Shown here piece after piece: positions 34,430 to 42,819 of a stretch of 64,000 bases of DNA. The stretch covers positions 1 to 64,000 of the forward strand of contig JADJSH010000004.1 of the NCBI GenBank assembly GCA_016711805.1, in the 5' to 3' direction. Both the position numbers and the translations under genes were made by a program. This stretch comes from Bacteroidota bacterium (GTDB lineage Bacteria; Bacteroidota; Bacteroidia; B-17B0; Aurantibacillaceae). Below the pieces are notes generated by a model. The model had not been told where the DNA came from. It searched no databases and saw only the letters and a list, made by a program, of their open reading frames with translations. Every line of letters starts with the position of its first letter. Position 1 is the first letter of the stretch.

Positions 34430-34627
34430 TTATTTAGAAGTGTTGTTTCTTTTTGTTAATTCAGTACTCAAACGAGCAACTGTTTTGCGGCTATCGCGGA
34501 TTTTAATTGGGTTCTCTAAAGGAGAAATTGAATGGTTTAATTTCAATTTGTTTAAACCGTCTTTTTCTTCTTTTAACTTACCTTGCAATTCTGCTGTTGA
34601 CAATGCAACTATATCTGTATTTTTCAT
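34430..34627 (-). CDS. rpmC: 50S ribosomal protein L29 (uL29)
   Basis: A 65-residue two-helix protein near the nascent-chain exit. It begins MKNTDIVALSTAELQGKLKE and contains NPIKIRDSRKTVARLSTELT. Normal length; it lies between rplP and rpsQ. Confidence 0.97.
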   Translation of the reverse strand: MKNTDIVALSTAELQGKLKEEKDGLNKLKLNHSISPLENPIKIRDSRKTVARLSTELTKRNNTSK

Positions 34628-34648
34628 TTTCTTAAATCCTTGTTATAA

Positions 34649-35080
34649 TTAAACTGCTGCATCTGCTACGTAATCTCTACGGATAACAAACTTAGTAACA
34701 ATCGGTAACTTTTGAGCCGCTAAGCGTAATGCTTCTTTTGCTACATCTAAAGGAACACCTTCTGCCTCAAACAACATACGTCCTTTTTTTACTGGAGCAA
34801 CCCAATATTCAGGAGCACCTTTACCTTTACCCATACGTACCTCTGCTGGTTTTTTAGTAATAGGTTTGTCAGGGAAAATACGAATCCACACTTGACCTTC
34901 ACGTTTCATGAAACGTGTAATAGCAATACGTGCTGCTTCGATTTGACGTGAAGTTATCCAACTTTCATCTAATGCTTTTATTCCAAATGAACCAAAGGCT
35001 AATTGATCACCGCGTTTTGCGTTGCCTTTCATTTTCATTTTGTGCATTTTTCTATATTTCGTTCTTTTTGGCTGTATCAT
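34649..35080 (-). CDS. rplP: 50S ribosomal protein L16 (uL16)
   Basis: A 143-residue late-assembly protein close to the A-site tRNA elbow. Signatures: MIQPKRTKYRKMHKMKMKGN, FMKREGQVWIRIFPDKPIT and RMGKGKGAPEYWVAPVKKGR. Intact, 48 bp after rpsC. Confidence 0.98.
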   Translation of the reverse strand: MIQPKRTKYRKMHKMKMKGNAKRGDQLAFGSFGIKALDESWITSRQIEAARIAITRFMKREGQVWIRIFPDKPITKKPAEVRMGKGKGAPEYWVAPVKKGRMLFEAEGVPLDVAKEALRLAAQKLPIVTKFVIRRDYVADAAV

Positions 35081-35128
35081 GACTTAATTATATCTTTAAC
35101 TGATAAGTTATTCTATCTGTAATTACTA

Positions 35129-35863
35129 TTATTTTTTGCTATCTCTTTTTGGACCACGACCAGCAAATTTTGGAGCTGGAGTTGTACTTGGACCTTTTTT
35201 CTCTTTATCTAAACCAAAGTTTGGAGATAAATCACGTTTCCCATAGATTTCGCCTTTGCAAATCCAAACTTTAACACCAATACGGCCATAAGTTGTGTGA
35301 GCTTCACCTACTGCATAATCAATATCAGCACGTAATGTTTGTAATGGAGTACGTCCTTCTTTGTATCCTTCAGAACGTGCCATTTCAGCACCACCTAAAC
35401 GACCAGAAACTAAAATTTTAATTCCTTCAGCACCCATACGCATTGTTGACGCGATAGACATTTTTGCTGCTCTACGGAAAGAAATACGTCCTTCAATTTG
35501 ACGAGCGATTGAATCAGCTACTAAACGAGCATCTAATTCAGGACGCTTAATTTCAAATATGTTGATTTGAATTTCTTTTTTAGTTACTTTTTTTAACTCT
35601 TCTTTTAATTTATCTACTTCTTTACCACCTTTTCCGATAATGATACCTGGACGTGCAGTATTAATAGTAACAGTAATTAATTTTAATGTTCTTTCGATAA
35701 CTATTTTAGAAATACTACCTTTTGGTAAACGTACTTTTAAGTAGTTACGGATTTGTGTATCTTCTACTAATTTATCAGCGTAATCTCTTCCACCGTACCA
35801 GTTAGAATCCCAACCTTTAATAATACCTAAACGTAAACCTATTGGATTTGCTTTTTGTCCCAT
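35129..35863 (-). CDS. rpsC: 30S ribosomal protein S3 (uS3)
   Basis: A 244-residue mRNA-entry protein with a KH domain (~60-110; RPGIIIGKGGKEVDKLKEEL) and the C-terminal S3 domain (GAEGIKILVSGRLGGAEMAR, GRIGVKVWICKGEIYG). A basic C-terminal extension (~215-244) follows. It lies 13 bp after rplV. Confidence 0.98.
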   Translation of the reverse strand: MGQKANPIGLRLGIIKGWDSNWYGGRDYADKLVEDTQIRNYLKVRLPKGSISKIVIERTLKLITVTINTARPGIIIGKGGKEVDKLKEELKKVTKKEIQINIFEIKRPELDARLVADSIARQIEGRISFRRAAKMSIASTMRMGAEGIKILVSGRLGGAEMARSEGYKEGRTPLQTLRADIDYAVGEAHTTYGRIGVKVWICKGEIYGKRDLSPNFGLDKEKKGPSTTPAPKFAGRGPKRDSKK

Positions 35864-35876
35864 TTCCTTATCTTAA

Positions 35877-36329
35877 TTATTTATTATCTTCTGATTTAGT
35901 TATTGCAGCTGCTTTTCTTTCAGCTTTTTTAGTACTAACAACTGCAGTACCTACTTCTAGAGTTACGTGGTTTGAACGTTTTCTGATTCTGTATCCACGA
36001 CCTTGAGGCGCAGTACGTAAACGTTTTGCCATTAAAGCACTATCCACCATTACTGAAGTAACAAATAAGGTGTTTTCTTCTGGACGAGTTCCTGTTTTAG
36101 CTTCATAATTAGCTATCGCAGATTTTAATAATTTCTCTAAACGTCCTGATGCTTCACGTGTATTAAATTTTAATACATTTAATGCTTTATATGCTTCCAT
36201 ACCTCTTACTAAATCCGCAACCTGGCGCATTTTACGAGGTGAAGTTGGGCAGCTATTTAATTTAGCGAAATAAGTACTCTTATTTGCTTCTTTGCGTGCC
36301 TCTGCTACTAATCTTTTTCTTTTTCCCAT
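35877..36329 (-). CDS. rplV: 50S ribosomal protein L22 (uL22)
   Basis: A 150-residue exit-tunnel protein. A basic N-terminal extension (~1-18) precedes the core (SPRKMRQVADLVRG, LKSAIANYEAKTG); the tunnel hairpin contains RLRTAPQGRGYRIRKRSNHV. A Lys/Ala-rich tail follows. It lies 22 bp after rpsS. Confidence 0.97.
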   Translation of the reverse strand: MGKRKRLVAEARKEANKSTYFAKLNSCPTSPRKMRQVADLVRGMEAYKALNVLKFNTREASGRLEKLLKSAIANYEAKTGTRPEENTLFVTSVMVDSALMAKRLRTAPQGRGYRIRKRSNHVTLEVGTAVVSTKKAERKAAAITKSEDNK

Positions 36330-36351
36330 GACTAATTTCTTTTCAACTTAA

Positions 36352-36621
36352 TTACTTCTTGTTATTACCTGAATGACCTTTGAATTGACGTGTTGCCGAA
36401 AATTCACCTAGTTTGTGACCTACCATGTTTTCAGTAACATAAACTGGGATAAATTTTTGCCCATTATGAACTGCAAATGTATGTCCTACCATTTCAGGGT
36501 AAATAACAGAACGACGAGCCCATGTTTTTAGTACTGTCTTTTTGTTACTCTCATTCATTTGAGTAACTTTTTTCTCTAAGTTGTGGTCAATAAAAGGACC
36601 TTTTTTTAATGATCTTGCCAT
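36352..36621 (-). CDS. rpsS: 30S ribosomal protein S19 (uS19)
   Basis: An 89-residue head protein that pairs with S13. It begins MARSLKKGPFIDHNLEKKVT and has TWARRSVIYPEMVGHTFAVH and HKLGEFSATRQFKGHSG. Intact, between rplB and rplV. Confidence 0.98.
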   Translation of the reverse strand: MARSLKKGPFIDHNLEKKVTQMNESNKKTVLKTWARRSVIYPEMVGHTFAVHNGQKFIPVYVTENMVGHKLGEFSATRQFKGHSGNNKK

Positions 36622-36676
36622 TGTTTATTTTTTAGTTTTGAAACCCATCTCACGACGAGCCATTAAACATTAATTA

Positions 36677-37501
36677 TTATTTAGTTCTTTTTTTAATGAT
36701 GTGTTGGTTAGAAGATTTCGCTTTGTAACGAGTTTTGTAACCTTTAGCTGGAATACCGTTACGAGAACGAGGTTGTCCACCTGATGCACGTCCTTCACCT
36801 CCACCCATTGGATGATCTACTGGGTTCATTGCTACTGGACGAGTACGAGAACGACGACCTAACCAACGAGAGCGACCAGCTTTACCAGAAATCTCTAAAG
36901 AGTGATCAGGATTAGAAGTTGCTCCGATAGTTGCTTTACAAGTAATTAAAATCATACTAACTTCACCTGAAGGCATACGCAATACTGCGTATTTACCATC
37001 ACGAGCAGTTAACTGAGCGTAAGTTCCTGCACTACGTGCCATTGCTCCACCTTGTCCTGGGCGTAATTCGATGTTATGAATAATTGTACCTAATGGAATA
37101 TCTGATAAAAACATACAGTTACCAACTTCAGGAGTTGCTGTTGCACCAGACATTAATTTTTTACCAACTTCTAAGCCTTGAGGAGCAATGATGTAACGCT
37201 TTTCTCCATCTTTATAATGAATTAATGCGATACGAGAAGTACGGTTTGGATCGTATTCGATTGAAGCTACTGTTCCTTCTATACCATCTTTATTACGTTT
37301 GAAATCAATGATACGGTATTGTTTTTTATGACCACCACCGATGTTACGGATTGTCATTTTACCAGTATTATCACGTCCACCACTGTTTTTAACCGAAGTT
37401 AATAAGCTTTTTTCTGGAGTACTCGTTGTGATATCTGAGTTATCAGTTGCTATTTTGAAACGCTGACTTGGAGTCAACGGTCTGAATTTTTTTAATGCCA
37501 T
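36677..37501 (-). CDS. rplB: 50S ribosomal protein L2 (uL2)
   Basis: A 274-residue protein needed for subunit joining and peptidyl transfer. Signatures: the OB/SH3-like core (GSVEYDPNRT-type segment reading IEYDPNRTSRIALIHY) and the catalytic-region loop MNPVDHPMGGGEGRASGG containing the conserved His. Full length. Confidence 0.98.
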   Translation of the reverse strand: MALKKFRPLTPSQRFKIATDNSDITTSTPEKSLLTSVKNSGGRDNTGKMTIRNIGGGHKKQYRIIDFKRNKDGIEGTVASIEYDPNRTSRIALIHYKDGEKRYIIAPQGLEVGKKLMSGATATPEVGNCMFLSDIPLGTIIHNIELRPGQGGAMARSAGTYAQLTARDGKYAVLRMPSGEVSMILITCKATIGATSNPDHSLEISGKAGRSRWLGRRSRTRPVAMNPVDHPMGGGEGRASGGQPRSRNGIPAKGYKTRYKAKSSNQHIIKKRTK

Positions 37502-37521
37502 TTCTATTACTTTTTATCAAA

Positions 37522-37812
37522 TTAAATATTAGCGTAAAAATCAATTGCTTCGCCATTCTTTAATGTGACAAAAGCTCTTTTTGAACGGTTTACGCGGCCA
37601 ACTGCAATACCACGAGTAGTATTACGAGTTTTAACTTTCCCTACGTATTGTTGAGTGTTAACAGATTCCACTTTTACACCGTACATTTTTTCAACAGCTT
37701 GTCTAATTTGTACTTTGTTGGCGCTTCTATCAACCACAAAACCATAGCGATTCAACTTCTCTGCCAAAGAAGTCATCTTTTCGGTGATGATTGGTTTAAT
37801 TAATATTTCCAT
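37522..37812 (-). CDS. rplW: 50S ribosomal protein L23 (uL23)
   Basis: A 96-residue exit-port protein that docks trigger factor and SRP. It begins MEILIKPIITEKMTSLAEKL and has NKVQIRQAVEKMYGVKVESV. It starts one base after the rplD stop. Confidence 0.98.
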   Translation of the reverse strand: MEILIKPIITEKMTSLAEKLNRYGFVVDRSANKVQIRQAVEKMYGVKVESVNTQQYVGKVKTRNTTRGIAVGRVNRSKRAFVTLKNGEAIDFYANI

Positions 37813-37813
37813 T

Positions 37814-38443
37814 TTATTTATTTAATAATGATTCTAATACTTTTACCGAACTTTCTAATAAAATTAATGACTCTGCATTAACGATATCGTAAGTGTTTAA
37901 ATCTGAAGCGTTTACAACTTTTGCACCCTTCAAATTTCGGGACGACAAATATACGTTATTATTTGACTCGCCCAACACTAATAATGTTTTTTTATCAGAT
38001 AAGTTTAAGTTTTTAATTAAATCAACATAACTACTTGTTTTTGGAGCTTCAAATGTAAAGTCTTCTAATACAGTAATAGCATTGTCTTTTGCTTTATAAG
38101 TTAAAGCTGATAAACGAGCTACTACTTTAGTTTTCTTGTTTAATTTGAAAGAGTAATCACGAGGACGAGGACCAAATGCACGACCACCACCAATAAACAA
38201 TGGAGACTTCATAGAACCCGCACGAGCTCCACCTGTTCCTTTTTGTTTTTTCAATTTTTTAGTCGTTCTTGAAATCTCAGCACGCTCTTTTGATTTGTGT
38301 GTTCCTTGACGTTGAGCAGCTAAATAATGCTTAACATCTAAATATATACTGTGATCACTTGGCTCTACACCAAAAATCCCATCTGCTAAATCTACTTTTT
38401 TAGCAGTCTTTTTTCCGCTTATGTTTAATACTTCTACTTGCAT
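37814..38443 (-). CDS. rplD: 50S ribosomal protein L4 (uL4)
   Basis: A 209-residue protein with an extended loop in the exit tunnel (KKLKKQKGTGGARAGSMKSP, GGRAFGPRPRDYSFKLNKK); in some bacteria it autoregulates the S10 operon. The core and Rossmann-like parts (KTLLVLGESNNNVYLSSRNL) are intact. It lies 2 bp after rplC. Confidence 0.98.
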   Translation of the reverse strand: MQVEVLNISGKKTAKKVDLADGIFGVEPSDHSIYLDVKHYLAAQRQGTHKSKERAEISRTTKKLKKQKGTGGARAGSMKSPLFIGGGRAFGPRPRDYSFKLNKKTKVVARLSALTYKAKDNAITVLEDFTFEAPKTSSYVDLIKNLNLSDKKTLLVLGESNNNVYLSSRNLKGAKVVNASDLNTYDIVNAESLILLESSVKVLESLLNK

Positions 38444-38445
38444 GA

Positions 38446-39063
38446 TTACTTCTCGATTATAACGTAAGACCCTTTAGCACCCGGAACAGAACCTTTGATT
38501 AAAAGAACGTTCTTTTCTGCCATTATTTTAACTACTACCAAGTTTTGGATTTTCTTTCTATCTCCACCTGTTCTACCAGCCATACGCATACCTTTAAATA
38601 CACGAGAAGGATCAGAAGATGCTCCTAATGATCCTGGCGCTCTTTGACGATCATGTTGACCGTGAGTTGAACCACCAACACCACCAAAACCGTGACGTTT
38701 TACTACACCTTGAAAACCTTTTCCTTTTGATGTACCAACGATATCTACGAAGTCGCCTTCAGCAAACATATCTAATGTTACGATATCACCTAAATTTTTT
38801 GTTTCCTCAAAAGAACGGAACTCAACAATTTTACGTTTTGGGGTAGTTTTTGCTAATTCAAAATGACCTTTCATAGCAGACGATGTGTGTTTTTCTTTCT
38901 TCTCATCGTAAGCTAACTGTAAAGCTGTGTAACCGTCTTTTTCATTGGTTTTTACTTGCGTAACAACGCAAGGACCTGCTTCTATTACTGTGCATGGCAC
39001 ATACTTGCCATTGGCATCGAAGAAGCTAGTCATTCCTATTTTTTTACCAATAATTCCAGACAT
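38446..39063 (-). CDS. rplC: 50S ribosomal protein L3 (uL3)
   Basis: A 205-residue assembly-initiating protein near the peptidyl-transferase centre. Signatures: MSGIIGKKIGMTSFFDANGK, GTSKGKGFQGVVKRHGF and the Gln-containing loop GGSTHGQHDRQRAPGSLGA. The gap to rpsJ is 75 bp. Confidence 0.98.
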   Translation of the reverse strand: MSGIIGKKIGMTSFFDANGKYVPCTVIEAGPCVVTQVKTNEKDGYTALQLAYDEKKEKHTSSAMKGHFELAKTTPKRKIVEFRSFEETKNLGDIVTLDMFAEGDFVDIVGTSKGKGFQGVVKRHGFGGVGGSTHGQHDRQRAPGSLGASSDPSRVFKGMRMAGRTGGDRKKIQNLVVVKIMAEKNVLLIKGSVPGAKGSYVIIEK

Positions 39064-39138
39064 TTTACTTTTTTATTTTTTGTTATTTACTTATTTTATT
39101 TTTTTGATTCCTGAGTTTCCTTTAAAAAAAACAGAGGG

Positions 39139-39444
39139 TTAAACTTTAATTTCAACTTCAACTCCTGAAGGCAATTCTAATTTCATTAAAGCATCTACTG
39201 TTTTTGAAGAAGAACTGTAGATATCCAATAAACGTTTGTATGCACAAACTTGGAATTGCTCACGTGCTTTTTTGTTAACGTGTGGTGAACGTAAAACAGT
39301 GAAGATTCTTTTGTTTGTAGGTAATGGAATTGGTCCATTAACTACTGCTCCTGTCATTTTCACAGTTTTCACAATTTTCTCAGCGGATTTATCAACTAAG
39401 TTGTAATCGTAAGATTTTAATTTTATTCTGATTCTTTGGCTCAT
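39139..39444 (-). CDS. rpsJ: 30S ribosomal protein S10 (uS10)
   Basis: A 101-residue head protein, also known elsewhere as transcription antitermination factor NusE. It begins MSQRIRIKLKSYDYNLVDKS and has the loop GPIPLPTNKRIFTVLRSPHV. It follows fusA by 22 bp. Confidence 0.98.
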   Translation of the reverse strand: MSQRIRIKLKSYDYNLVDKSAEKIVKTVKMTGAVVNGPIPLPTNKRIFTVLRSPHVNKKAREQFQVCAYKRLLDIYSSSSKTVDALMKLELPSGVEVEIKV

Positions 39445-39466
39445 GTGAGTTGTTATATAATACTGT

Positions 39467-41581
39467 TTATGCGTTTTCTTTTTTACCTTTTACTTTTGCG
39501 ATTACATCAGCTGCAACGTTTGCAGGAGCATCAGCATAGTGAGAGAATTCCATTGTTGAAGTTGCACGACCTGAAGTTAACGTACGTAATTGAGTTACGT
39601 ATCCGAACATTTCAGATAAAGGAACTTTAGCTTTAATAACTTGAGAGTTATTTTTAGAGTCCATTCCTTCAATCATACCACGACGACGGTTTAAGTCACC
39701 TACAACATCACCCATGTTTTGCTCAGGAGTTAAAACTTCAATTTTCATAATAGGCTCCATTAATACCGGTTTACATTTTGTTAATGCTTCACGGTAAGCA
39801 GAACGAGCACAAATCTCAAAAGATAATGAATCTGAATCGACTGCGTGGAAAGATCCATCAATCAAACGAACTTTTAAGTTATCTAATGGGTAACCAGCTA
39901 ATACACCGTTAACCATTGATGCTTTAAATCCTTTTTCAACAGAAGGGATAAATTCACGAGGAATTGAACCGCCAGTAATTTCATTAACGAATTGTAAATC
40001 GCCTTTAGTTCTATCGAAATCTGCATCCACTGGACCCAATACGATTTTGATATCAGCAAATTTACCACGTCCACCAGTTTGTTTTTTGTATACTTCACGG
40101 TGTTCGTATGTTGCAGAAATTGATTCTTTGTAAGATACTTGAGGTTCACCTTGATTAACTTCAACTTTAAACTCACGTTTTAAACGGTCGATGATAATTT
40201 CTAAGTGTAACTCTCCCATACCTGAGATAATGGTTTGACCAGAATCTTCGTCAGTATGTACACGGAAAGTTGGATCCTCTTCAGCTAATTTATTTAAGCC
40301 TACCCCTAAACGATCTAAGTCACCTTGAGTTTTAGGTTCAATTGCTAAACCAATTACTGGCTCAGGGAAATTCATTGCCTCTAATACAATTGGATGTTTT
40401 TCATCACATAAAGTATCACCTGTACGAATGTCTTTAAATCCTACTGCTGCTCCAATATCACCTGCTTCTAAAAATTCAACAGGATTTTGTTTGTTAGCAT
40501 GCATTTGGAAGATACGAGAGATACGCTCTTTATTTCCTGAACGAGTGTTCAATACATAAGAACCTGCATCTAAACGACCAGAGTAAGCACGGAAGAAACA
40601 CAAACGACCTACGAATGGATCAGTTGCGATTTTAAATGCTAAAGCCGTAAATGGATCTTTAACATCTGGTCTACGAGTTACCTCTTGATCTGTATCAGGA
40701 TTAATCCCTTTAGTTTCTGGTTTGTCTAATGGAGATGGCATTAATTCCATAACCAAATCCAACATTGTTTGAACACCTTTGTTTTTGAAAGATGAACCAC
40801 ATACCATTGGAACAATTTTATTTGCAACGCAAGCTTTACGCAATGCATCTAATACTTCTCTTTCAGTGATAGTTTCTGGAGCTTCAAAAAACTTCTCCAT
40901 AATTTTATCATCAAATTCAGAAACAGCTTCCAACATTTTTTCTCTCCACTCAGTTGCTTCTTCTAATAAATCTGCTGGAATAGGAACTTCTTTAAAAGTC
41001 ATTCCTTTATCATGCTCATTCCAAACAATACCACGGAAGTTAATTAAATCAACTACCCCAATAAAGTTTTCTTCAGCACCGATTGGGATTTGAAGAGGAA
41101 CTGCATTACCACCTAAAATTTCTCTTGTTTGTTTAACTACTTTTAAGAAGTCAGCTCCTTGACGGTCCATTTTATTAACGAAACCTAAACGAGTAACATT
41201 GTAGTTATCAGCTAAACGCCAGTTAGTTTCAGATTGAGGCTCAACACCATCAACTGCTGAAAATAAAAACACTAAACCATCTAATACACGTAATGAACGG
41301 TTCACCTCAACTGTAAAGTCAACGTGGCCTGGTGTATCAATGATGTTAATTTTGTAATTGTTATCACGGTATTTCCAAAAACAAGTTGTTGCAGCAGAAG
41401 TAATAGTAATACCACGCTCTTGTTCTTGTGCCATCCAGTCCATAGTAGCTGCACCTTCGTGAACTTCACCTATTTTATGGTTAACACCTGTATAGTAAAG
41501 GATACGCTCAGTTGTTGTAGTTTTACCTGCATCAATGTGGGCAGCAATCCCAATATTTCTTGTATATCTTAAGTCAGCCAT
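39467..41581 (-). CDS. fusA: Elongation factor G
   Basis: A 704-residue translocation GTPase. G1 AHIDAGKTTT (~14-23), G2 region RGITITSA, G3 DTPGHVDF, G4 NKMDRQGAD, followed by domains II-V; switch and domain IV motifs (QTGGRGKFA, YPLDNLKVRLIDGS) are intact. Length is normal for EF-G1. It sits between rpsG (6 bp) and rpsJ in the str-operon order; no tuf gene follows it. Confidence 0.98.
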   Translation of the reverse strand: MADLRYTRNIGIAAHIDAGKTTTTERILYYTGVNHKIGEVHEGAATMDWMAQEQERGITITSAATTCFWKYRDNNYKINIIDTPGHVDFTVEVNRSLRVLDGLVFLFSAVDGVEPQSETNWRLADNYNVTRLGFVNKMDRQGADFLKVVKQTREILGGNAVPLQIPIGAEENFIGVVDLINFRGIVWNEHDKGMTFKEVPIPADLLEEATEWREKMLEAVSEFDDKIMEKFFEAPETITEREVLDALRKACVANKIVPMVCGSSFKNKGVQTMLDLVMELMPSPLDKPETKGINPDTDQEVTRRPDVKDPFTALAFKIATDPFVGRLCFFRAYSGRLDAGSYVLNTRSGNKERISRIFQMHANKQNPVEFLEAGDIGAAVGFKDIRTGDTLCDEKHPIVLEAMNFPEPVIGLAIEPKTQGDLDRLGVGLNKLAEEDPTFRVHTDEDSGQTIISGMGELHLEIIIDRLKREFKVEVNQGEPQVSYKESISATYEHREVYKKQTGGRGKFADIKIVLGPVDADFDRTKGDLQFVNEITGGSIPREFIPSVEKGFKASMVNGVLAGYPLDNLKVRLIDGSFHAVDSDSLSFEICARSAYREALTKCKPVLMEPIMKIEVLTPEQNMGDVVGDLNRRRGMIEGMDSKNNSQVIKAKVPLSEMFGYVTQLRTLTSGRATSTMEFSHYADAPANVAADVIAKVKGKKENA

Positions 41582-41587
41582 TTCTAA

Positions 41588-42055
41588 TTAGAATCTAAAG
41601 TGTGAGAATGCTTTGTTGGCTTCTGCCATTTTGTGAACGTCTTCTTTCTTTTTGAAAGCAGCTCCTTCTTCTTTAGAAGCAGAAACGATTTCTCCAGCTA
41701 ATTTTTGAGCCATAGATTTTTCGTTACGTTTACGAGCATAAGTAATTAACCATTTAATAGCTAATGCTAATTTTCTTTCTGGGCGAACCTCAGAAGGAAT
41801 TTGGAAAGTTGCTCCACCTACACGACGAGAACGAACCTCAACTTGCGGTGTAACATTACCTAAACCTTTTTTAAATACTTCCAATCCATCTTCGTTAGTA
41901 CGTTTTGCAACGATTTCCAAACACTCATGGAATATTTTTGAAGCGGTATTTTTCTTACCGTCATACATTAAACTGTTTAAAAAACGTGTTACCAAAATAT
42001 CGTTATAAATTGGATCTGGTAACAGAATTCTTTTTTTAGCGGTTGATTTTCTCAT
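41588..42055 (-). CDS. rpsG: 30S ribosomal protein S7 (uS7)
   Basis: A 155-residue head-nucleating protein at the E site; in many bacteria it represses the str operon. Signatures: MRKSTAKKRILLPDPIYNDI, FLNSLMYDGKKNTA and GGATFQIPSEVRPERKLALA. It lies 30 bp after rpsL. Confidence 0.98.
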   Translation of the reverse strand: MRKSTAKKRILLPDPIYNDILVTRFLNSLMYDGKKNTASKIFHECLEIVAKRTNEDGLEVFKKGLGNVTPQVEVRSRRVGGATFQIPSEVRPERKLALAIKWLITYARKRNEKSMAQKLAGEIVSASKEEGAAFKKKEDVHKMAEANKAFSHFRF

Positions 42056-42085
42056 TTCTTGAAATCTACTTAAATTTTCTTAATA

Positions 42086-42496
42086 TTATTTTTTCTTCCC
42101 TTTTGCTGGAGCTGCAACAGCACCTGCCTTAGGACGTTTAGTTCCGTATTTAGAACGTTGTTGTTTTCTACCTTCTACACCCGCAGTATCTAAAGATCCA
42201 CGAACGATGTGATAACGAACACCTGGTAAATCCTTAACACGACCACCACGTACCAAAACGATACTGTGCTCTTGCAAGTTATGACCCTCACCAGGGATAT
42301 AAGCAATAACCTCTTGCTTATTTGTTAAACGCACCTTCGCTACTTTACGCATAGCTGAGTTAGGTTTTTTAGGGGTTGTAGTATACACACGTGTACATAC
42401 ACCACGGCGTTGTGGACATGAGTCCAAAGCGGCCGATTTACTTTTGTTAGGTGCTTTAAAGCGACCTTTTCTTACTAATTGCGATATCGTAGGCAT
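42086..42496 (-). CDS. rpsL: 30S ribosomal protein S12 (uS12)
   Basis: A 136-residue decoding-centre protein and the first gene of the ribosomal block. Signatures: CPQRRGVCTRVYTTTPKKPN and GGRVKDLPGVRYHIVRG. Lys43 and Lys88, the usual streptomycin-resistance positions, are wild type. A short basic tail with Ala/Pro ends the protein. Promoter at 42560-42590. Confidence 0.98.
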   Translation of the reverse strand: MPTISQLVRKGRFKAPNKSKSAALDSCPQRRGVCTRVYTTTPKKPNSAMRKVAKVRLTNKQEVIAYIPGEGHNLQEHSIVLVRGGRVKDLPGVRYHIVRGSLDTAGVEGRKQQRSKYGTKRPKAGAVAAPAKGKKK

Positions 42497-42559
42497 CTTA
42501 AATCCTTGGTATTACTTGATTTTACTATAATTTACGCTTTCTCCCCATTTTGGGGACGG

Positions 42560-42590
42560 CAAAGATAGAATTATTTTCTTCATCAACAAA
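42560..42590 (-). promoter_or_regulatory. rpsL operon promoter (TTTG-N19-TATCTTTG)
   Basis: On the minus strand TTTG (42590-42587), a 19-bp spacer and TATCTTTG (42567-42560) match the Bacteroidota sigma-A consensus exactly. It should drive the ribosomal block from rpsL. Transcription would start near 42553. Confidence 0.8.
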
Positions 42591-42761
42591 AAAATTGTTG
42601 AAAAATATTAAAGTTTCTTTGATTTTTTTTGTATGAATAGACTAAATTGACATATTACGGGTTCAAACTGCCAAAATTTCTTGTTCAATTTGAGATTTTT
42701 TTTGAATCTTTTTTCAAGGCAAAAGTTTATTGAAAATTGCCTGTAGTCTAATACCAATAAG

Positions 42762-42811
42762 CATTAAACTAAAAAATCCCGTCAAATTTGACGGGATTTT
42801 TTAGTTTAATG
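42762..42811 (-). terminator. 50-bp perfect palindrome, terminator of the giant repeat gene
   Basis: The sequence is a perfect inverted repeat centred between 42786 and 42787, with GC core ATCCCGTCAAATTTGACGGG and A/T flanks ending in T-runs on both strands. It lies 8 bp past the minus-strand stop at 42820 and would terminate in either direction. Confidence 0.85.
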
Positions 42812-42819
42812 TGAAAATT

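Larger units (their letters stand above)
42497..42819. other. Intergenic region upstream of rpsL
   Basis: This 323-bp gap holds the rpsL promoter (42560-42590), a CCCCATTTTGGGG inverted repeat at 42543-42555 right at the expected transcription start, and the 50-bp palindromic terminator of the giant repeat protein (42762-42811). No coding sequence is supported; 42600-42760 is A/T-rich without clear structure. Confidence 0.7.
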
